Source: Acholoe squamosa | Lineage: Eukaryota > Annelida > Polychaeta > Phyllodocida > Polynoidae | Direction of reading: 5' to 3' | Assembly (NCBI GenBank): GCA_949317995.1 | Contig: OX439044.1 | Coordinates: 52,718,166 to 52,782,165, forward strand | Length of the DNA stretch: 64,000 bases | Shown: piece by piece, positions 33,566 through 45,814 of the stretch | How the letters are laid out: each line of letters opens with the position of its first letter | How positions within the stretch are numbered: the first letter of the stretch is position 1 | Made by a program: the position numbers and the translations under genes | Notes under the pieces: generated by a model | Databases searched by the model: none | The model's input: the letters and a program-made list of their open reading frames with translations, nothing else | Told to the model about the DNA's origin: nothing

Positions 33566-33566
<1 letters not shown>
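32421..33566. other. gene-free stretch
   Basis: No domain-bearing frame. A 13-base motif, GTCCGACTTTAGG, occurs twice in direct orientation near 33217 and 33248, and a G run lies near 33040. Otherwise nothing is recognised. Confidence 0.4.
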
Positions 33567-33657
<91 letters not shown>

Positions 33658-33660
33658 GAG
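33567..33660. repeat. (GA)n-(CAGA)n microsatellite
   Basis: GA dinucleotides run to about 33605, then CAGA tetranucleotides to about 33658. An overlapping open frame of alternating R-E and T-D-R-Q residues is an artefact of the repeat. Confidence 0.95.
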
Positions 33661-34916
33661 TACTATAATTGTGTGTGAACTGTGTACTCTGCAAACCACT
33701 TATCTAATTAGAACCATTAGGATTAGATGGCACACAAAAGAGAGAGCACAGCATATGAAAATCACAGTCGTACCCCGCAATGAGACTGTCAGATATATGC
33801 TCATATTGAGGCAAATAGCGAAATTCCCCTGTACTTGCTTTTATTTACACATCCTGGGAGGTTTTGCCTCAAACAGCGACATTGGCTGACAAGAAAAAAA
33901 TCCAACAAAAAACATTGGAAATCTTCCTTCTAGTAATGGTTAGTCGAGTAAGTTAAATCTATGTGTGATCTGTACAGGTAAAAGCACATGCCATCAATGA
34001 GGTCCCTTTATGCAGATTGTGTCACATTTGTATTATTTGTCCAGTAGGTTGTTCCTATTAGCACATGCTTTACAGCTGTTCGATCTGGATAAAAGCTAAA
34101 TGTTTTACATATTAGAGTTCTAATTCAAGGCCAGAAACACATAATAGCGCCGATATCTGGGGTGTAGATTGTACATTACGGTTATATGTTTTAGTGACCT
34201 ATATACTATCAGGTCTTCGTTTTGGAGGTTGAATTCACATTCTTTTTAGAATGTAATGAGGTCTTATTCCTTTCTTTTCCTTACAGGGTATTGACCAAAG
34301 TTCTTTTGCAATTGTTCCAAGTTAGTGGATGCAACTTGACTATGAGTTTCGTTATCTACTTTTAGAATAATTGAATTTCTACTCCATGAGATCTAATTAG
34401 ATGGATGCCTACAGCAACTAAACAAATCTGCAACTAGTTCCAAGTCAATACAAAGAGGGGGCCTCAGTAAGGTGTCTGAGGGATAGACAAAGACAACGGA
34501 CTTGACTGTCTCAGTCTTGAGGGCTTCAAAGAATCCTTAATCAAGTCTCCCAATTAGGTTTACATCAGAGCTTGAATGACAAACACAATCATTGTGTGGA
34601 TATGCACGATTAATCTAATTCCAGAGCGTCTGTGTATACTTACTGCTCTAAACCATATACTGCAAAACCTGTAATAAGGTGTGACTTCAAGACCATTTTA
34701 TACCACTTTAAAGACAAACAGACCCTGCTTCACTACTCCAAGGAAGGGGGTGTAAAACGATATTGATGCTTCTTGAGAGGTGTAAATGGGCAAGCCTAGG
34801 GGGCCTGCACATTTTCTGGATGCTATGGATGTGGAAATACACTGACCCCTGTTATCAATTAATGACGACTCCAGACAATGAAGACAATACAGTCTACAAG
34901 TATATATGCGGAATTA
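33661..34916. other. gene-free stretch
   Basis: AT-rich, with no recognised coding or repeat feature on either strand. Confidence 0.4.
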
Positions 34917-35343
34917 ATTATCAGCCAATGAAATAATCCCAAGTATTCACTGCGTGTCTCTCGGTGGGCATCAGGTACCCATCTGTATCAGTAGAACACG
35001 CTGGTAAGGCCATGTTATCATAATGACTTGGATTACGGGATTTTTCAGCTAATATTTTGGGCGGCACAAGGCAAAATAAGAAAGAAAATCCACCTAGAAT
35101 GCCCACTTTTCGGGCATACAAAAGCAACTTCTGACAAAACAGTATCAGGAAGCAGATTAAATAAAGGTCGAGAATTGCTGCTGACTATGGACTTTTTTTT
35201 TCCAAATTTTTGTTTTACCAAACCTTTGAAAAAGCCCCGCGGCCAAAGGTAAAAAAAATCTCGGCTGATCCATAATCCAAAATATTTTAATTAAATGGCC
35301 TAATCAGCTAACAAGCCCCGGCAATGCCGCGCCCATTGGACAA
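34917..35343. mobile_element. MITE, long copy (family also at 15.45 kb)
   Basis: Begins TTATCAGCCAATGAAAT and ends GCGCCCATTGGACAA, as in the 133-bp copy at 15453-15585. Interior inverted segments (GGATTACGGGA..CAGCTAATATTTT against AATATTTT..TCAGCT/GGCTGATCC) suggest a foldback origin. No coding capacity. Confidence 0.65.
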
Positions 35344-36310
35344 TACACTAACTTGGTATAGATAATGCTAGACAGCTGTTTTGGTTTTACAACCAATAGA
35401 TGCAAATATGTCCTGGTGGATGATCCACATTTTACATAATGCTAGACACATGTGATGGTCTTAAATTTATTATAATTATTTAAAACGTACCTGATAGATG
35501 AGCCATTTTTATTTTTTACAAAACCTGATGCCTTTTACAAAGGAAATACATGAAAACCTGTCTAGCACACATTAACGCCTTATGAAATAATATCTTGGTT
35601 AACTTCATCATTCTTAGTATCCTTTGCTGTCACACGATATGGAAGGAAAAATAACGAACAATCATGGCTGACAACCCCATCTCACTTCCCTTTGAACAGT
35701 GCACACAAATGGAATTATTACCTTCCATACCCAATTGGATTTTTAGAGGAAAAATGACTGACAGGAAGGCATGGATGCTTGGTCCTGCCCTGCTAGGTGC
35801 ATGTGTATTGGGTAGGGGGATGGGAAATTGGGTATTTAACTGTACATAGAAACCCCAGCACAGAAAAGAGATGCATATAATTATGAAAATTATGTTAGGT
35901 TACAGCTTTGAATCACGAATTCCATCCCTACTCAGCTGACACCCAACGATATTTTGAGTTCTTGCAACATTGACAGTTTGCTTTGAACTTGTCTTGAGAA
36001 GGATAACGAGTATTGAAAAAAAGTTTCAAAGCAGATTCGTACAAATGTATCTTGTTTTCGGGAGGGGCTTGTTTAAAAGGTAATCTGAGCGGCTTCCTTT
36101 ACATTACTTTTGAAGCAAAATATGGATTTTCACCTTGAAGACAGATTTATTTATCAGCTGAAAACACGATCTGATTGTAAGAGAGACCGTGGCTTCTCAC
36201 ATTACGTCTACCTAGGTATTTAAAAAACACATGTACATAATGAATTGAGTGGCAACACTCTACTTTTACACATTGTCGACTAACAAGAAATGCGGTTGTG
36301 ACCGCGTAAA
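35344..36310. other. gene-free stretch
   Basis: No recognised feature. A 61-codon plus frame at 35664-35849 has a plausible start but no family motif and no neighbouring exon, so it is not called. Confidence 0.4.
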
Positions 36311-36314
36311 AAAA

Positions 36315-36433
36315 CGCCTCCCGCTGTTAATGTAATTTTGTATTGTGAGACCTCATCACATGGGGCAAATGAAATCATCATAGCGCACTCCCGTACCGCT
36401 TCGCGGTACCGCCGCTACGCGGCGTGGGAGGCG
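36315..36433. repeat. GC-rich hairpin cluster with GCCTCCC/GGGAGGC ends
   Basis: CGCCTCCCGC at 36315 and GTGGGAGGCG ending at 36433 form an inverted pair. Inside the right end are two perfect adjacent hairpins: GTACCGC-TTC-GCGGTAC (36393-36409) and GCCGC-TAC-GCGGC (36411-36423). The cluster stands out against AT-rich surroundings. Probably a small MITE. Confidence 0.65.
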
Positions 36434-36585
36434 CTAAAAAAGGTGTATTCCGTAGAGTGATCTTGAATATCGATAGACAAACTGGATTCCATTACAGTCA
36501 ATGTCGCAGTTTGAAATATTAAAAAAAAAAAGAAATTTCAATGTCTCAATTTCATCAACTTAAAGGTTTGTCAGAGAGTAAAGGT

Positions 36586-36882
36586 CAGAGGCATAGGAAG
36601 CAAATCTTCATTGGGGGGGGGGCAGTGGGGGCCCCACCTTGACCATCTTGAATCGCCGGATCAAGCACACTAGCAGCATTACATACCAATATAAAATTTG
36701 TATAGAAAAGTGATTTTGTGATGAATTTTATATCTGATTTGAGGCCCAGACCCCCATTTCCCTATCCCATTGCTATATCAATCTAAATTGTGATGCAAAG
36801 TTTTAGCTTCTTGGTCAATTTATCATGATTTCTTGGCAAATTTCTGGGGGCCCAGACATACTTAGGCCCCACCTCCTAACAG
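36586..36882 (-). mobile_element. hAT-like MITE, end-truncated copy
   Basis: The inverted relative of 44972-45318. It shares CAGAGGC(A/G)TAGGAAGCAAATC, CTTCATTGGGGGG, AAGTGATTTT, TAGCTTCTT and GGCCCAGACATACTTAGGC. The second terminus (CTACGCCCCTG) is missing, so it is truncated at 36.88 kb. It differs substantially from the 45-kb copy. Confidence 0.75.
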
Positions 36883-36984
36883 TGATGTAACCAGCCCGTA
36901 GCCTGTTTGCGTCAACACTGAAGCAAACAGAGGCCGATGCATGTATTGGTATTGCCAATTTCATCGCTGAAAGATACTCTATGG

Positions 36985-37875
36985 CCTATTACACACAAAA
37001 AACGTACCTAAGAAAACTTAATCAAAGTGACTTATTATTCTTACTTAGTACTTATGACTAACAAATGACCAAGGACGTATAAGTTTTCTTAGTCATATTG
37101 ACTACCCAAATCAGTTTCACTCTCCAAGCACTATCTTCAACAGGGTATCTGCTGGGAGTTTCAGGCAAGCTAACATATCTTAGTCACTTTCACTAAGATA
37201 TCTTAGCAACTTTGACCAAGGTCCATTAGTAAATTTGACTAAGGGATAGACACATGGTGTTACCTTTACACCAGATGGCAGCGTGGTTTTAAACAGGATT
37301 TTTCTGGTGGGTGGGTACAATAAATAGTTCCATGGATGTCAAAATTATGATGATCTTTCAGAAACTACATGTATTTGAGGCTTTCAAAATTCAATCTAAC
37401 ATTACACTTGGTAAAATGTACCAAATAGGTTGATGCCTTGTCAAATGAAATAGGTAGTCAGAGAGGAACACCTATTCTGTGGCAATCTAGATAAATACAA
37501 TAATATTATCCACATTTGAAGTTGCTTTTTTGCTGGAGACCCAGAGTACTTTGGCTCAGGGGTTCTAAATGAATATGATGTGAGGCATTTCAAATGCTTC
37601 CTCAATTAGGAGACTCTGATCTGTCAGGTGTGAATCCTACATAGAGCTTAACACAATCATCAGTTGAATTGAAGTAAAAATATTAAGTAGTGTACTTAGT
37701 CAAAACAACCAAGGAATCCTAGTCAAAATCAGGCAAGCCAAGGCAATTTGGCCACTTTGTCTAATGGTTAGTCATATTCGACTAAGAAAAAGATGGTGTT
37801 TTGACTAACTATTGCTAGAAAGTTAAATGATTTGACTCGTATATGACTAACATTTGGAACTTATTTTTTTTTTCT
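36985..37875. mobile_element. CACTA-like non-autonomous element (inferred)
   Basis: Both flanks (36985-37260 and 37690-37860) are dense in CTTAGTCA/TGACTAAG-type motifs in both orientations, while the centre (about 37270-37680) has almost none. That subterminal pattern matches the 5492-8364 element, with a different motif. The ends (ACACACAAAAAACGTACC and, reversed, ACAGAAAAAAAAAATAAG) match only weakly, so the exact boundaries are uncertain. Confidence 0.5.
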
Positions 37876-38663
37876 GTTATGATATTCAGTAGGCATAGCA
37901 GAACTTTAATGGACCTGACAATCACCTATCGTCTTTACAACCATTGCATTGTCACACAAACGATATTGGTATTCTCTCCCAAATGGATACCATACTTTGT
38001 AGTCATAACGTACACTAAGGCCTCACACTGTGGAGATGATGGAGATGGCAAAAGGGTAACTTCTTGAACCTGCCGATTATTTATACATACTACACAATAC
38101 AAAACCATGTGACAGGCCACCTGAATGATAATAGAAAATTAACACCATATCTACCCTCATCAAGTAGTGTGGCAGGTGGATTAGAACTGTCAGCACATAC
38201 AAGATAGCATCTGGGATTCAGGTATTGGAGTGCCGTAATTATGACTATCATAATTTCAAGAAATTGGAGTTTAGTACTTAGAAAGATGGCGAGCAGCAAA
38301 GGTTGTGCACCTGCCTCTGTATTGAAGACAGTGAACATGTTTTCATTTAGACTGGCCAGCTGCCACTGAGCATTAACATGAGGGATTTCCATCAAAGGTA
38401 ATTGTGGTCTTATAGCTTACCTCCAATGTGGCGTTTGGAAGACTATTGTGAAGGTGGTGGCAATTATTTTACACAACAATATTCAGAGAAGGTTGCTTGG
38501 CCTGCCCTAAAAGTCACCCGGCCGCCTCCGAAATAAATCTCCCACTTGCATCCAAAATCATGTAGTCGAGTCTAAAAATCAGGGCATTTATTGTCAAGTG
38601 GTTGATCTAGCCATTTCGAAATTAGAATAGACCCATCTCTGCTCTGTACAATACTACATGCCA
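37876..38663. other. gene-free stretch
   Basis: A 101-codon minus frame at 38090-38395 shows no family motif. Nothing else is recognised. Confidence 0.4.
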
Positions 38664-41600
38664 AATTGTAATTGTAATTGTTTATTGCACGGAATCATCC
38701 CGAGAGGACGTTTTTCTGCGCACACATTTGGTACAATACAGGTGATCAGGGATGTGGCTAGAGGTACATTGTGAACGATCAATTCCATGGCATAAAGTAT
38801 TCCTTAATACTAAACAAATATAATTAAATCACATTTTACTACCAGCACTTGGTCAGATCAAGGAGGACCTATCAGAGACGGGTGTTGGTGACAAGACTTA
38901 TTTTAGATTAGCCTCTTAGAAATTTGTCAGCAGCATGTTTGAAGCGCCTCCTCGTTGGAAGATGTTGGGTACTATAGTCTAGTGTATCCCATAATGCAAC
39001 CCCCCTATAATATGGGGACCTTTGGTAGAAACTAGTTTTGGCTCTTCTTTTGGCAAATTTTATTTTTCTGTCACCCCTTGTTCTAACCTCGCGCTGGGCC
39101 ATAGCCTCTCCATTGACAGACTTTTTCTACATAAGAATCAACAGATGTAATTTTCGCCTGTGTTCTAATAAGTCCAGCTGACACTGCATATGCAAGTTAT
39201 CAATACTAATTTGGCGGATTCCCAGGTTAAGGCAGATTCTCAGTGCATGGTTCTGCATACGCTGCAGTTTAATCAAGTCATATTCATGCGCGCTTCCTGT
39301 ATAAAAGGAACAGTATTCAACGCTTGGTAGGATCATGACCTTGTAGACTCTAAGGCTGATTTCTTTGGACAAACTTTTACGCAATTTACTAAATTTATAG
39401 ATTTTGTTACTAAGTGATTTTTTTTTGTTTTTACCATATGCAGGTGTAAACTTAAGTGTGAGTCCAGTTCTACCCCTAGATATGGGTAGCTATGGCAGCT
39501 TGGTAGGCGTACTCCATTTAAGGTGATGTTTGGGTCTGCAATGTTATTGAGTTTATTCTTACTGCCAAAGAACATTGTCATGCTTTTATCTGTATTGATT
39601 GTTAAGTAGTTCCGATTACACCATAACCCCACTCTGTACATATCATCTTGGAGCAGGCGCTCCGCCTCAAGTCTGTCAGAACGGGACACGTAGACTATTA
39701 CATCATCTGCATACATGGTGAATTTGCAGTGTTGGAAACCCTGTGATAGGTCATTTATAAATAGTACAAAGAGCAAGGGACCTATAACAGAGCCCTGGGG
39801 AACGCCAAAGGATACTGAGCAGAGAGTTTGTTATTTGCCATAGTGCCATGTGAGCGATGTGCAAGATATTCCATGAGCTAGTTCCCTTACCCGGCCGAAA
39901 GCTGTATTGAGTATTACAAAGTAATAAGTTATTTTCCAGGTGGTCAGAGAGCATTTGATGTATCAGCTTTTCCAGGAGCTTCCCTGGCAAGGGCAGCAGA
40001 GTAATAGGGCGCCAATTCTTGACCTTTTTCAGATCACCTTTTTTTGGTATAGGTATCAAGGTACCACATGACCAGGCGGTAGGGAAGATTCCCTCGTCAA
40101 CAGAGTTCTTAAAGATGGTGGTCCCCTCAGCGACTAGAAATGAGAGTGCGTCTTTAAGCACTCGGCTGTTGATACCTTGTATGCCACAGGATTTATCAAC
40201 ATTAATGCCGTTGATAAGTTTTGATACAGATTCTGTGTTAATGAAGGAGGCTATGTCTAAGTCTTCTTCATCGTTGACAGGGTCAAGGTCAGGAGCAGGA
40301 AGGTCAATGCCATTAATGGGCAGTTTACTAAATAGATCATTACCAATATTCGCGAAATAATTGTTAATGTATTCAGCAGTTTCTTCAATCGGAATGCACT
40401 CACCAGTCAATTCATTTTCTAGCTGGATTATTAGATTCTTTGTGGTTGGATTCACCAGGTCATTTATCTCACGCCAGAATTTTATGGGATCCAGCATATT
40501 TAATACAAAGTTACAGTGACCATTTTCGAGTTGGTGTTGGATTCTGTTTCTCATTCTACGGGCACTTTGAAGTAGCTCCGGGTTTTTGGTCAGTTTATAT
40601 TCATGCAGAAGTAAGTGACGATCATTAATTAGTTCAATAGTTTCATCGGCTACCCATACCTTTTTTTCCTTTTTGATTGTAAAGTTTTTAACAGGGCAAC
40701 AAGCATCCAAGTACTGAATGAGGATATCGTGAATAAAATCCCATTGGGCACCAGGATGAGTAGTATTGTGAAATTCAGACCAGTCAATGTCACATAGATA
40801 TTCAAACAAATCAGCTTTGTCATAATTTCGGTAAGATCTGCCTGTGAAGGATTTCATTACATGTGCTTCTTTGGGCTTCTTTCTGCAAGCCAAGACAGGA
40901 TAGTGATCGGCAATCAAGCAGCAGAGAGGCTTACACACACTAATGATATCGCAGTTAGTTATAATATGATCAATGCAGGTCCCCCCATTGCCTGTTTCAT
41001 TTGGTCTTGTGATTTCATCAGAGAGACGCTTCAAGCCGAATTCCCAACAGACATCAAATAATTCCTTAGAGGAGTGGCTATTTCTGTCCCTAGTGTTAAT
41101 GTTGAGATCTCCGACTAACCATAGCTCAAATTTAACTCTATCAATACGACCAAGGATGTCCCTAAGTTATTCAATGAAAGTGTCTAAGTTTTTATTAGGG
41201 GCTCTATATATATTGAGGATCAGTATGTTTCTATATGTCGGTTTTTCAATCTGTAGAGCTTGGACTTCGATGCAGTCATGCATTAACTCCAAGTCCAGTC
41301 TGGCAGTGCAGTATGGACCAAAGTATTCATCGACATATGTTAGTAATCCGCCACCAGTTCTCTCAATTCGATCAAGCCTATAGATATATTTGCCCTTCCA
41401 GTGAAATAGTGAGTTATCTTTAAGGGTAGACCCCCAGGCCTCACTGATGCACAGAATATCACAGTCCAAGCTCAATTTAATATCAAGGAGTTTTTTCTGG
41501 TTTAAACTACGAGCGTTACAGGTAATAATTTTTATGCCCTTAAGGCTGTCTAGGTATAGCTGGTTGTTAATCAGGTTAAGTCTCCTAGGATCTTTATTCA

Positions 41601-41664
41601 TTTGAGACGTTGTAGGAAATATACCCCGAGTTGTATCACCAGGAGTATAATAGACAGCAGCCAA
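38664..41664 (-). mobile_element. LINE copy 2, best preserved in the window
   Basis: On the minus strand, a start codon at 41664 opens an APE endonuclease (41167-41664, with T-C-N-A-R-S-L-N, I-S-E-A-W, Y-R-L-D-R, G-G-G-L-L-T-Y). A second frame (39751-41034) carries the rest of the endonuclease and the first part of RT; a third (39333-39776) has the Y-A-D-D region; smaller frames give the thumb and the S-P-Y-Y-R-G-V-A-L-W-D domain (38908-39102). The 3' end has AATAAA and a short (ATTACA)n tail at 38664-38685, as in CR1/L2/Jockey-like LINEs. There are several frame changes and an internal RT deletion, so it is inactive. Confidence 0.9.
39751..41034 (-). pseudogene. endonuclease C-terminal and RT N-terminal part of LINE copy 2
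   Basis: A 427-codon frame, the longest in the window. The start of the frame shows D-H-I-I-T-N and A-D-H-Y-P-V-L, the Asp-His end of an APE endonuclease. A ~200-residue linker follows (F-W-R-E-I-N-D-L-V-N-P near residue 190), then W-R-P-I-T-L-L-P-L-P-G-K and Y-S-F-R-P-G-K of RT. After that the alignment with copy 1 jumps: about 60 residues, including RT motif A with its catalytic aspartate, are deleted, and the frame then runs out in unrelated residues. Motif C survives in the next frame at about 39710. Confidence 0.88.
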
Positions 41665-42935
41665 GGGAGAGAGCTCAACCTAGACTAATGCCCAATAGGG
41701 GGGGGGTTTAAGAGTCTCTGACAATGATACCGGGGCTCCGCAACCTCGCAGCATTGTGAGAGGGTGATAGCAAGATATTGGTTAGATACAATTCAATGAG
41801 TCACATATAAACAGTAACCATGGGAGGGCAGGTTATTGTCAGTACTTGAAACTTTATATTTTGTTATGATTTTCGGGATAAAGTCATACACAGGACTTAT
41901 CTTCTGAAACATATGTAAATATGTCCCTTGAACACAGACATTTTATGTGCACAGCAGCCTCCAAAACTGAAAAAAAAACTCAGGTTCCCAACTTGCCCTT
42001 CATGTCGAGCTAGATTGGCACTGAAAATGCAGCCCTGACTACACCTTGAATTACTTTTTAACCAGTGGAGCATCAATGGCATGGCCAGTGTCACATGGTA
42101 TTGGTGCATACCAAAGTGGCAGAAATTAAAATTTTAGCTATCACCACTGAAAAAAAGGAATGGTCTTTTGAATTTGTGTTTCAGGAGGGGGGCTACTTTC
42201 TTTAGGGTTTCTAGCCGATTTTAACATGACACAAAGCACAAATATCTTCAGTGCGTGACAAAAACTGATATACTCTACACTTAGTTTTTTGATACCCAGT
42301 AACCCAAAAGTAAGGCAAGATGTGTGCCCACTAAAAGTTTATTTTACCCCATTTGGTAGGCCCCTAAATCCCCCCCCCCCCCCAAACCCAGGTGGTCGGG
42401 CCCAGGTGGGTAGCTTGTTAGCTTGCCTGGGGGACATGGCCGCCATTAGAGCAGATTAAGATGTTCATAGGTGAGACACATGCTGGGGTCAGTGCCCGGG
42501 GCCAGTGAGTTAAATATATGGCCACGTACTTGTACCGTGTACGGCAACATGTAGCTACTAAAAGCAGCTCTGTCTATTGATATGCCCACCATGGAGAGAC
42601 GGTAGCCAGTCTACAAGTAGCCAGATGGTTATACACGTCTTCATCTGAAACACTCACTGTTGTCATGTTACCGTCGGCACGTCAACAATGCTCAGTTGCT
42701 GCGAAGTTTACCATGCAACATCAGACATTGGTTACACTTAGAGTGACGTGACATCCCCCATGACGTCACATGGCAGTAATTTGGGACGTACTTCACACTC
42801 CTAGCAGAATATGTCTCTGTAGATCATTTTATTTATGTGAGCCTACCCAGTGAATCACGATTCAAGAGTGTGAAAATTGTACACAAAATGACCACTGCCA
42901 AAATTTAGTCAGGAAATCGTGGGTATCTGTAATTG

Positions 42936-42975
<40 letters not shown>

Positions 42976-43712
42976 TTAGCAAACTATGCAGATATTAGCT
43001 AACAATGTTTGTTAAAAAAAAAACAAACATTTATATGCCTGCAAGAGATAGGAGAAATGTTGATCCAGTTGCTGCAACTTCGACTACAGAGTCTGATAAC
43101 TGTATAAGGAGTGGTCTCTAGCAAAGACAGCACATTCCCAGCTTTGCTGGAGACCATTCCTTAAAAAAAATATGGCTGCTAAAAAGGCTTCGTTGCCTAC
43201 CGTAATTTTACAATTGTCTGTTGCATTGGTTATAAAACAGAACAGTGAGAAAAGAGAGGAATTGGGAAATGTGGAAGTCTTTATCCAATACCTATCGAAT
43301 TATCTATCACTGATAATTATGTAGACTCAGTAGAGTGAAGCGAAATATCTTCACTTTCAGAGTTCATAAGATTGGAAAACACCGTTAAGTAGGGCCTACA
43401 CTGTATAATCATTGCTTAAATCAATCTCCTCTTTTATCCCGGTAGACCTATATCTTTTACAAACTTTAATCTGAAGAGTGAAGTGATAGTACACATGGAC
43501 ATGGTAAAAAAGGATTGATATATAACGCATGTATATACACAGTCTACATCATTGGTATGTGTAACCCCTACCATTTATCCTTTTACTGACTGATCCAGGT
43601 TGAAGGTGTCTGTCCATCTCCAGAATGTCATGGTAAGATTGAATTAGGAGGGCCTGTCATTGAGCTCTGGCAGATCCCCTACAGGCTACACGACCTTCCA
43701 GAACAGGCAGAC
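41665..43712. other. gene-free stretch with (GT)n
   Basis: Contains a 9-base G run at 41699, a C run near 42370 and a (GT)17 tract at 42939-42973. No domain-bearing frame and no MITE ends recognised. Confidence 0.5.
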
Positions 43713-44019
43713 TAAGGGAGTCATCATTTTTTTAACAACAGGGGGGGGGGGGTGGGGCTGGTGGGTTTGCGCACGGACGTGCAAAAAGAATTTCGACCCC
43801 CCCTCTCGAGGGGGTAAAATATTTTCGACCCCCCCCATAAAGGACAAAAATCGCGTGCGAACATCTCCATTTAGCCTATAGTAACGAGCGGGGTTTTCCA
43901 CTGAAAACAGGTGAAATTATTTTGACCCCCCTATCAGAGGTGTTGAAAAAATTCTGACCCCCCCTCAAACCCACCAGACTCCCCCCCCCCCCCGTTGTTA
44001 AAAAATGATCCCTCCCTAA
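43713..44019. mobile_element. MITE of the TAAGGGAG...AACAACAGGGG family, copy 1
   Basis: The left end TAAGGGAGTCATCATTTTTT and the complement of the right end (TTAGGGAGGGATCATTTTTT) continue into AACAAC(A)GGGGG on both sides, giving inverted ends of ~35 bp. The body contains spaced TTTCGACCCCCC / TTTTGACCCCCC units, i.e. a short internal tandem. A second copy is at 55544-55797. Confidence 0.85.
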
Positions 44020-44350
44020 GCCCCAGCGTAGCACTAGTTCTTTTTCATTTAGGCTGTGATTCAGGGTTGAGGGCTGCATTAGCATAATTGACTTTATGCT
44101 TAGATACTGGCAGCTTGGGTTCCTTCACTGTATCCAATACTCTAGAGCATATTGCTTCTGTTGGCATGTTTATATCCAGCTGACGTGGGGTCTAATGAAC
44201 TAAAATCTTGCTTGGACTCATTTTGGATTATTTTGACATGTTCTGAGATAACATTCATTCAGATTCCCATACAGGCAACACACAACTGTCTCTGTTCTGG
44301 TTTCCATTAAAGATAGGAACTGCAGTCATTTTGCATATGGATAATCACAT

Positions 44351-44842
44351 CCCAGTGGGCACACAATGTTGCATCAACATTGACAACCAGTTGATGTTAT
44401 GTTGATGGTGTTGATCAACCTGTTTTCAACACTTTTTCAATATTTGTATTTCAACGTTGTCAACCATCACCATTTCAACATCCAGTCAACAGTTGACATA
44501 TCAATGTTGAAATAATGTTGTCAACTCAATGTTGATTCAACATTGATTTGTCAATGTTGAATCAACAATATTGATTTCAATGTTGATACAATGTTGATTC
44601 AATGTTGATATGTCAACAAAACAACTGTCAATGTTGTTTCAACATTGTTGAAACAATGTTGAGTCAACATAGAAACACAAACATTGAATCAGCGCTGATG
44701 GTTAGATGTTGAATCACAGTTGATTTTGAGTATGTTGTTTCAACTTTCAATTTCAACTCTATTTCAACCCTAAATCAATGTTGATATGCAAACATTGCAA
44801 ACGTTGTTTCAACGCTGAATCAACATTGATGTGCCCAGTGGG
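44351..44842. mobile_element. 492-bp MITE with CCCAGTGGGCACA ends and TTGA-rich body
   Basis: The ends are CCCAGTGGGCACACAATGTTG and, reversed, CCCACTGGGCACATCAATGTTG. The body is made almost entirely of degenerate AATGTTGA/TCAACATT units, so each strand is self-complementary throughout. Elements with this kind of end and TTGA-repeat body are widespread in fish and invertebrates. The superfamily is not determined here; only AT is shared at the flanks. Confidence 0.8.
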
Positions 44843-44971
44843 ATACAATGTTCCATGGCCATATCATGCCTTGATTGTCAGTGTCCCTGAGAGGGAATCT
44901 CATTCATTACTTTGCTCTGATACCATTAGTATGGTGCAGCTACTGTAGGGCATGAAGTGTCATTGGCCATT

Positions 44972-45318
44972 CAGGGGCGTAGGAAAAGGGGGGGCCAGGG
45001 GGGCCTGGGCCCCCCCAATCATGAAGGAGGTGGGGCCTGAGTATGTCTGGGCCCCCCCAATATTTTCCAAGAACTCATAAACACAATGGAAAAGAAGCTA
45101 AAACTTTACATCTCAATTTAGATTATTATGGTGATGTCATAGGGAGAATGGGGGTCTGAGCCTAAAGTCAGATCCAAAATTTACCAAAAATCACTTTTCT
45201 ATATGAATTCTAAATACGCATATATAGACGCCATCAAGCTTCAGCCGACAATTCAAGGTGGTCGCGATGCTGCCCTCGCCGGGCCCCCCCCAATGAAGAT
45301 TTGCTTCCTACGCCTCTG
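44972..45318 (+). mobile_element. hAT-like MITE, complete copy
   Basis: Begins CAGGGGCGTAGGAA and ends TTCCTACGCCTCTG, a hAT-style terminus (CAG-GGGCG). Flanked by CCATT on both sides (44967-44971, 45319-45323); classical hAT elements make 8-bp duplications, so either the duplication has decayed or the family differs. Long G and C runs lie just inside both ends. No coding capacity. A truncated inverted relative is at 36586-36882. Confidence 0.8.
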
Positions 45319-45323
45319 CCATT

Positions 45324-45814
45324 ATACAGAAATTGTGTAATCTCAATCACAATGGTCATTCAAAAGAGCCTTTTCCTTTGCAAACAAGATCATCATTTTT
45401 TCTACAATTCCTTCAAGATCTGTCCGTGGCTGTTTGTCAAGCATCACTGTCTGGAAGCTTAATGACATCACACAGGTGCAAAACACCTCACTAATTACCA
45501 GTGGCAGAAAGTGTAATTAGAAATCCACTGTCTTCAAGACTGCCTGAGCATGTGCTCATGAGTGATAAGAGGTGGGTAGTAAGTGTTGTTGTCACTCTGT
45601 GAAAAGTCACACCCACTTACACCTACTCCTCCAGCAAATATCTCTTTTATGATCTGTCTTCACCTATAAATCAATAATATCATGCAATTTGCTGGTCAGG
45701 AATAGACCTAGTTTATCACAAAGTGATCCTTTGTATAATCACTGTCACTGCCTCACCTGTGTCAGCAAAAGAACTTTATGGATAAATGCTTAAAACTAAG
45801 TTGTTTCCTTATTA
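45324..45814. other. gene-free stretch
   Basis: AT-rich; nothing recognised. Confidence 0.4.

Noticed and set aside
33473-33889. 138-codon plus frame with R-E and T-D-R-Q runs
   Set aside because: The frame is the (GA)n-(CAGA)n microsatellite; its flanks have no coding signal.
38090-38395. 101-codon minus frame with hydrophobic stretch
   Set aside because: No recognised domain, start context or neighbouring exon; length is within chance expectation for this window.
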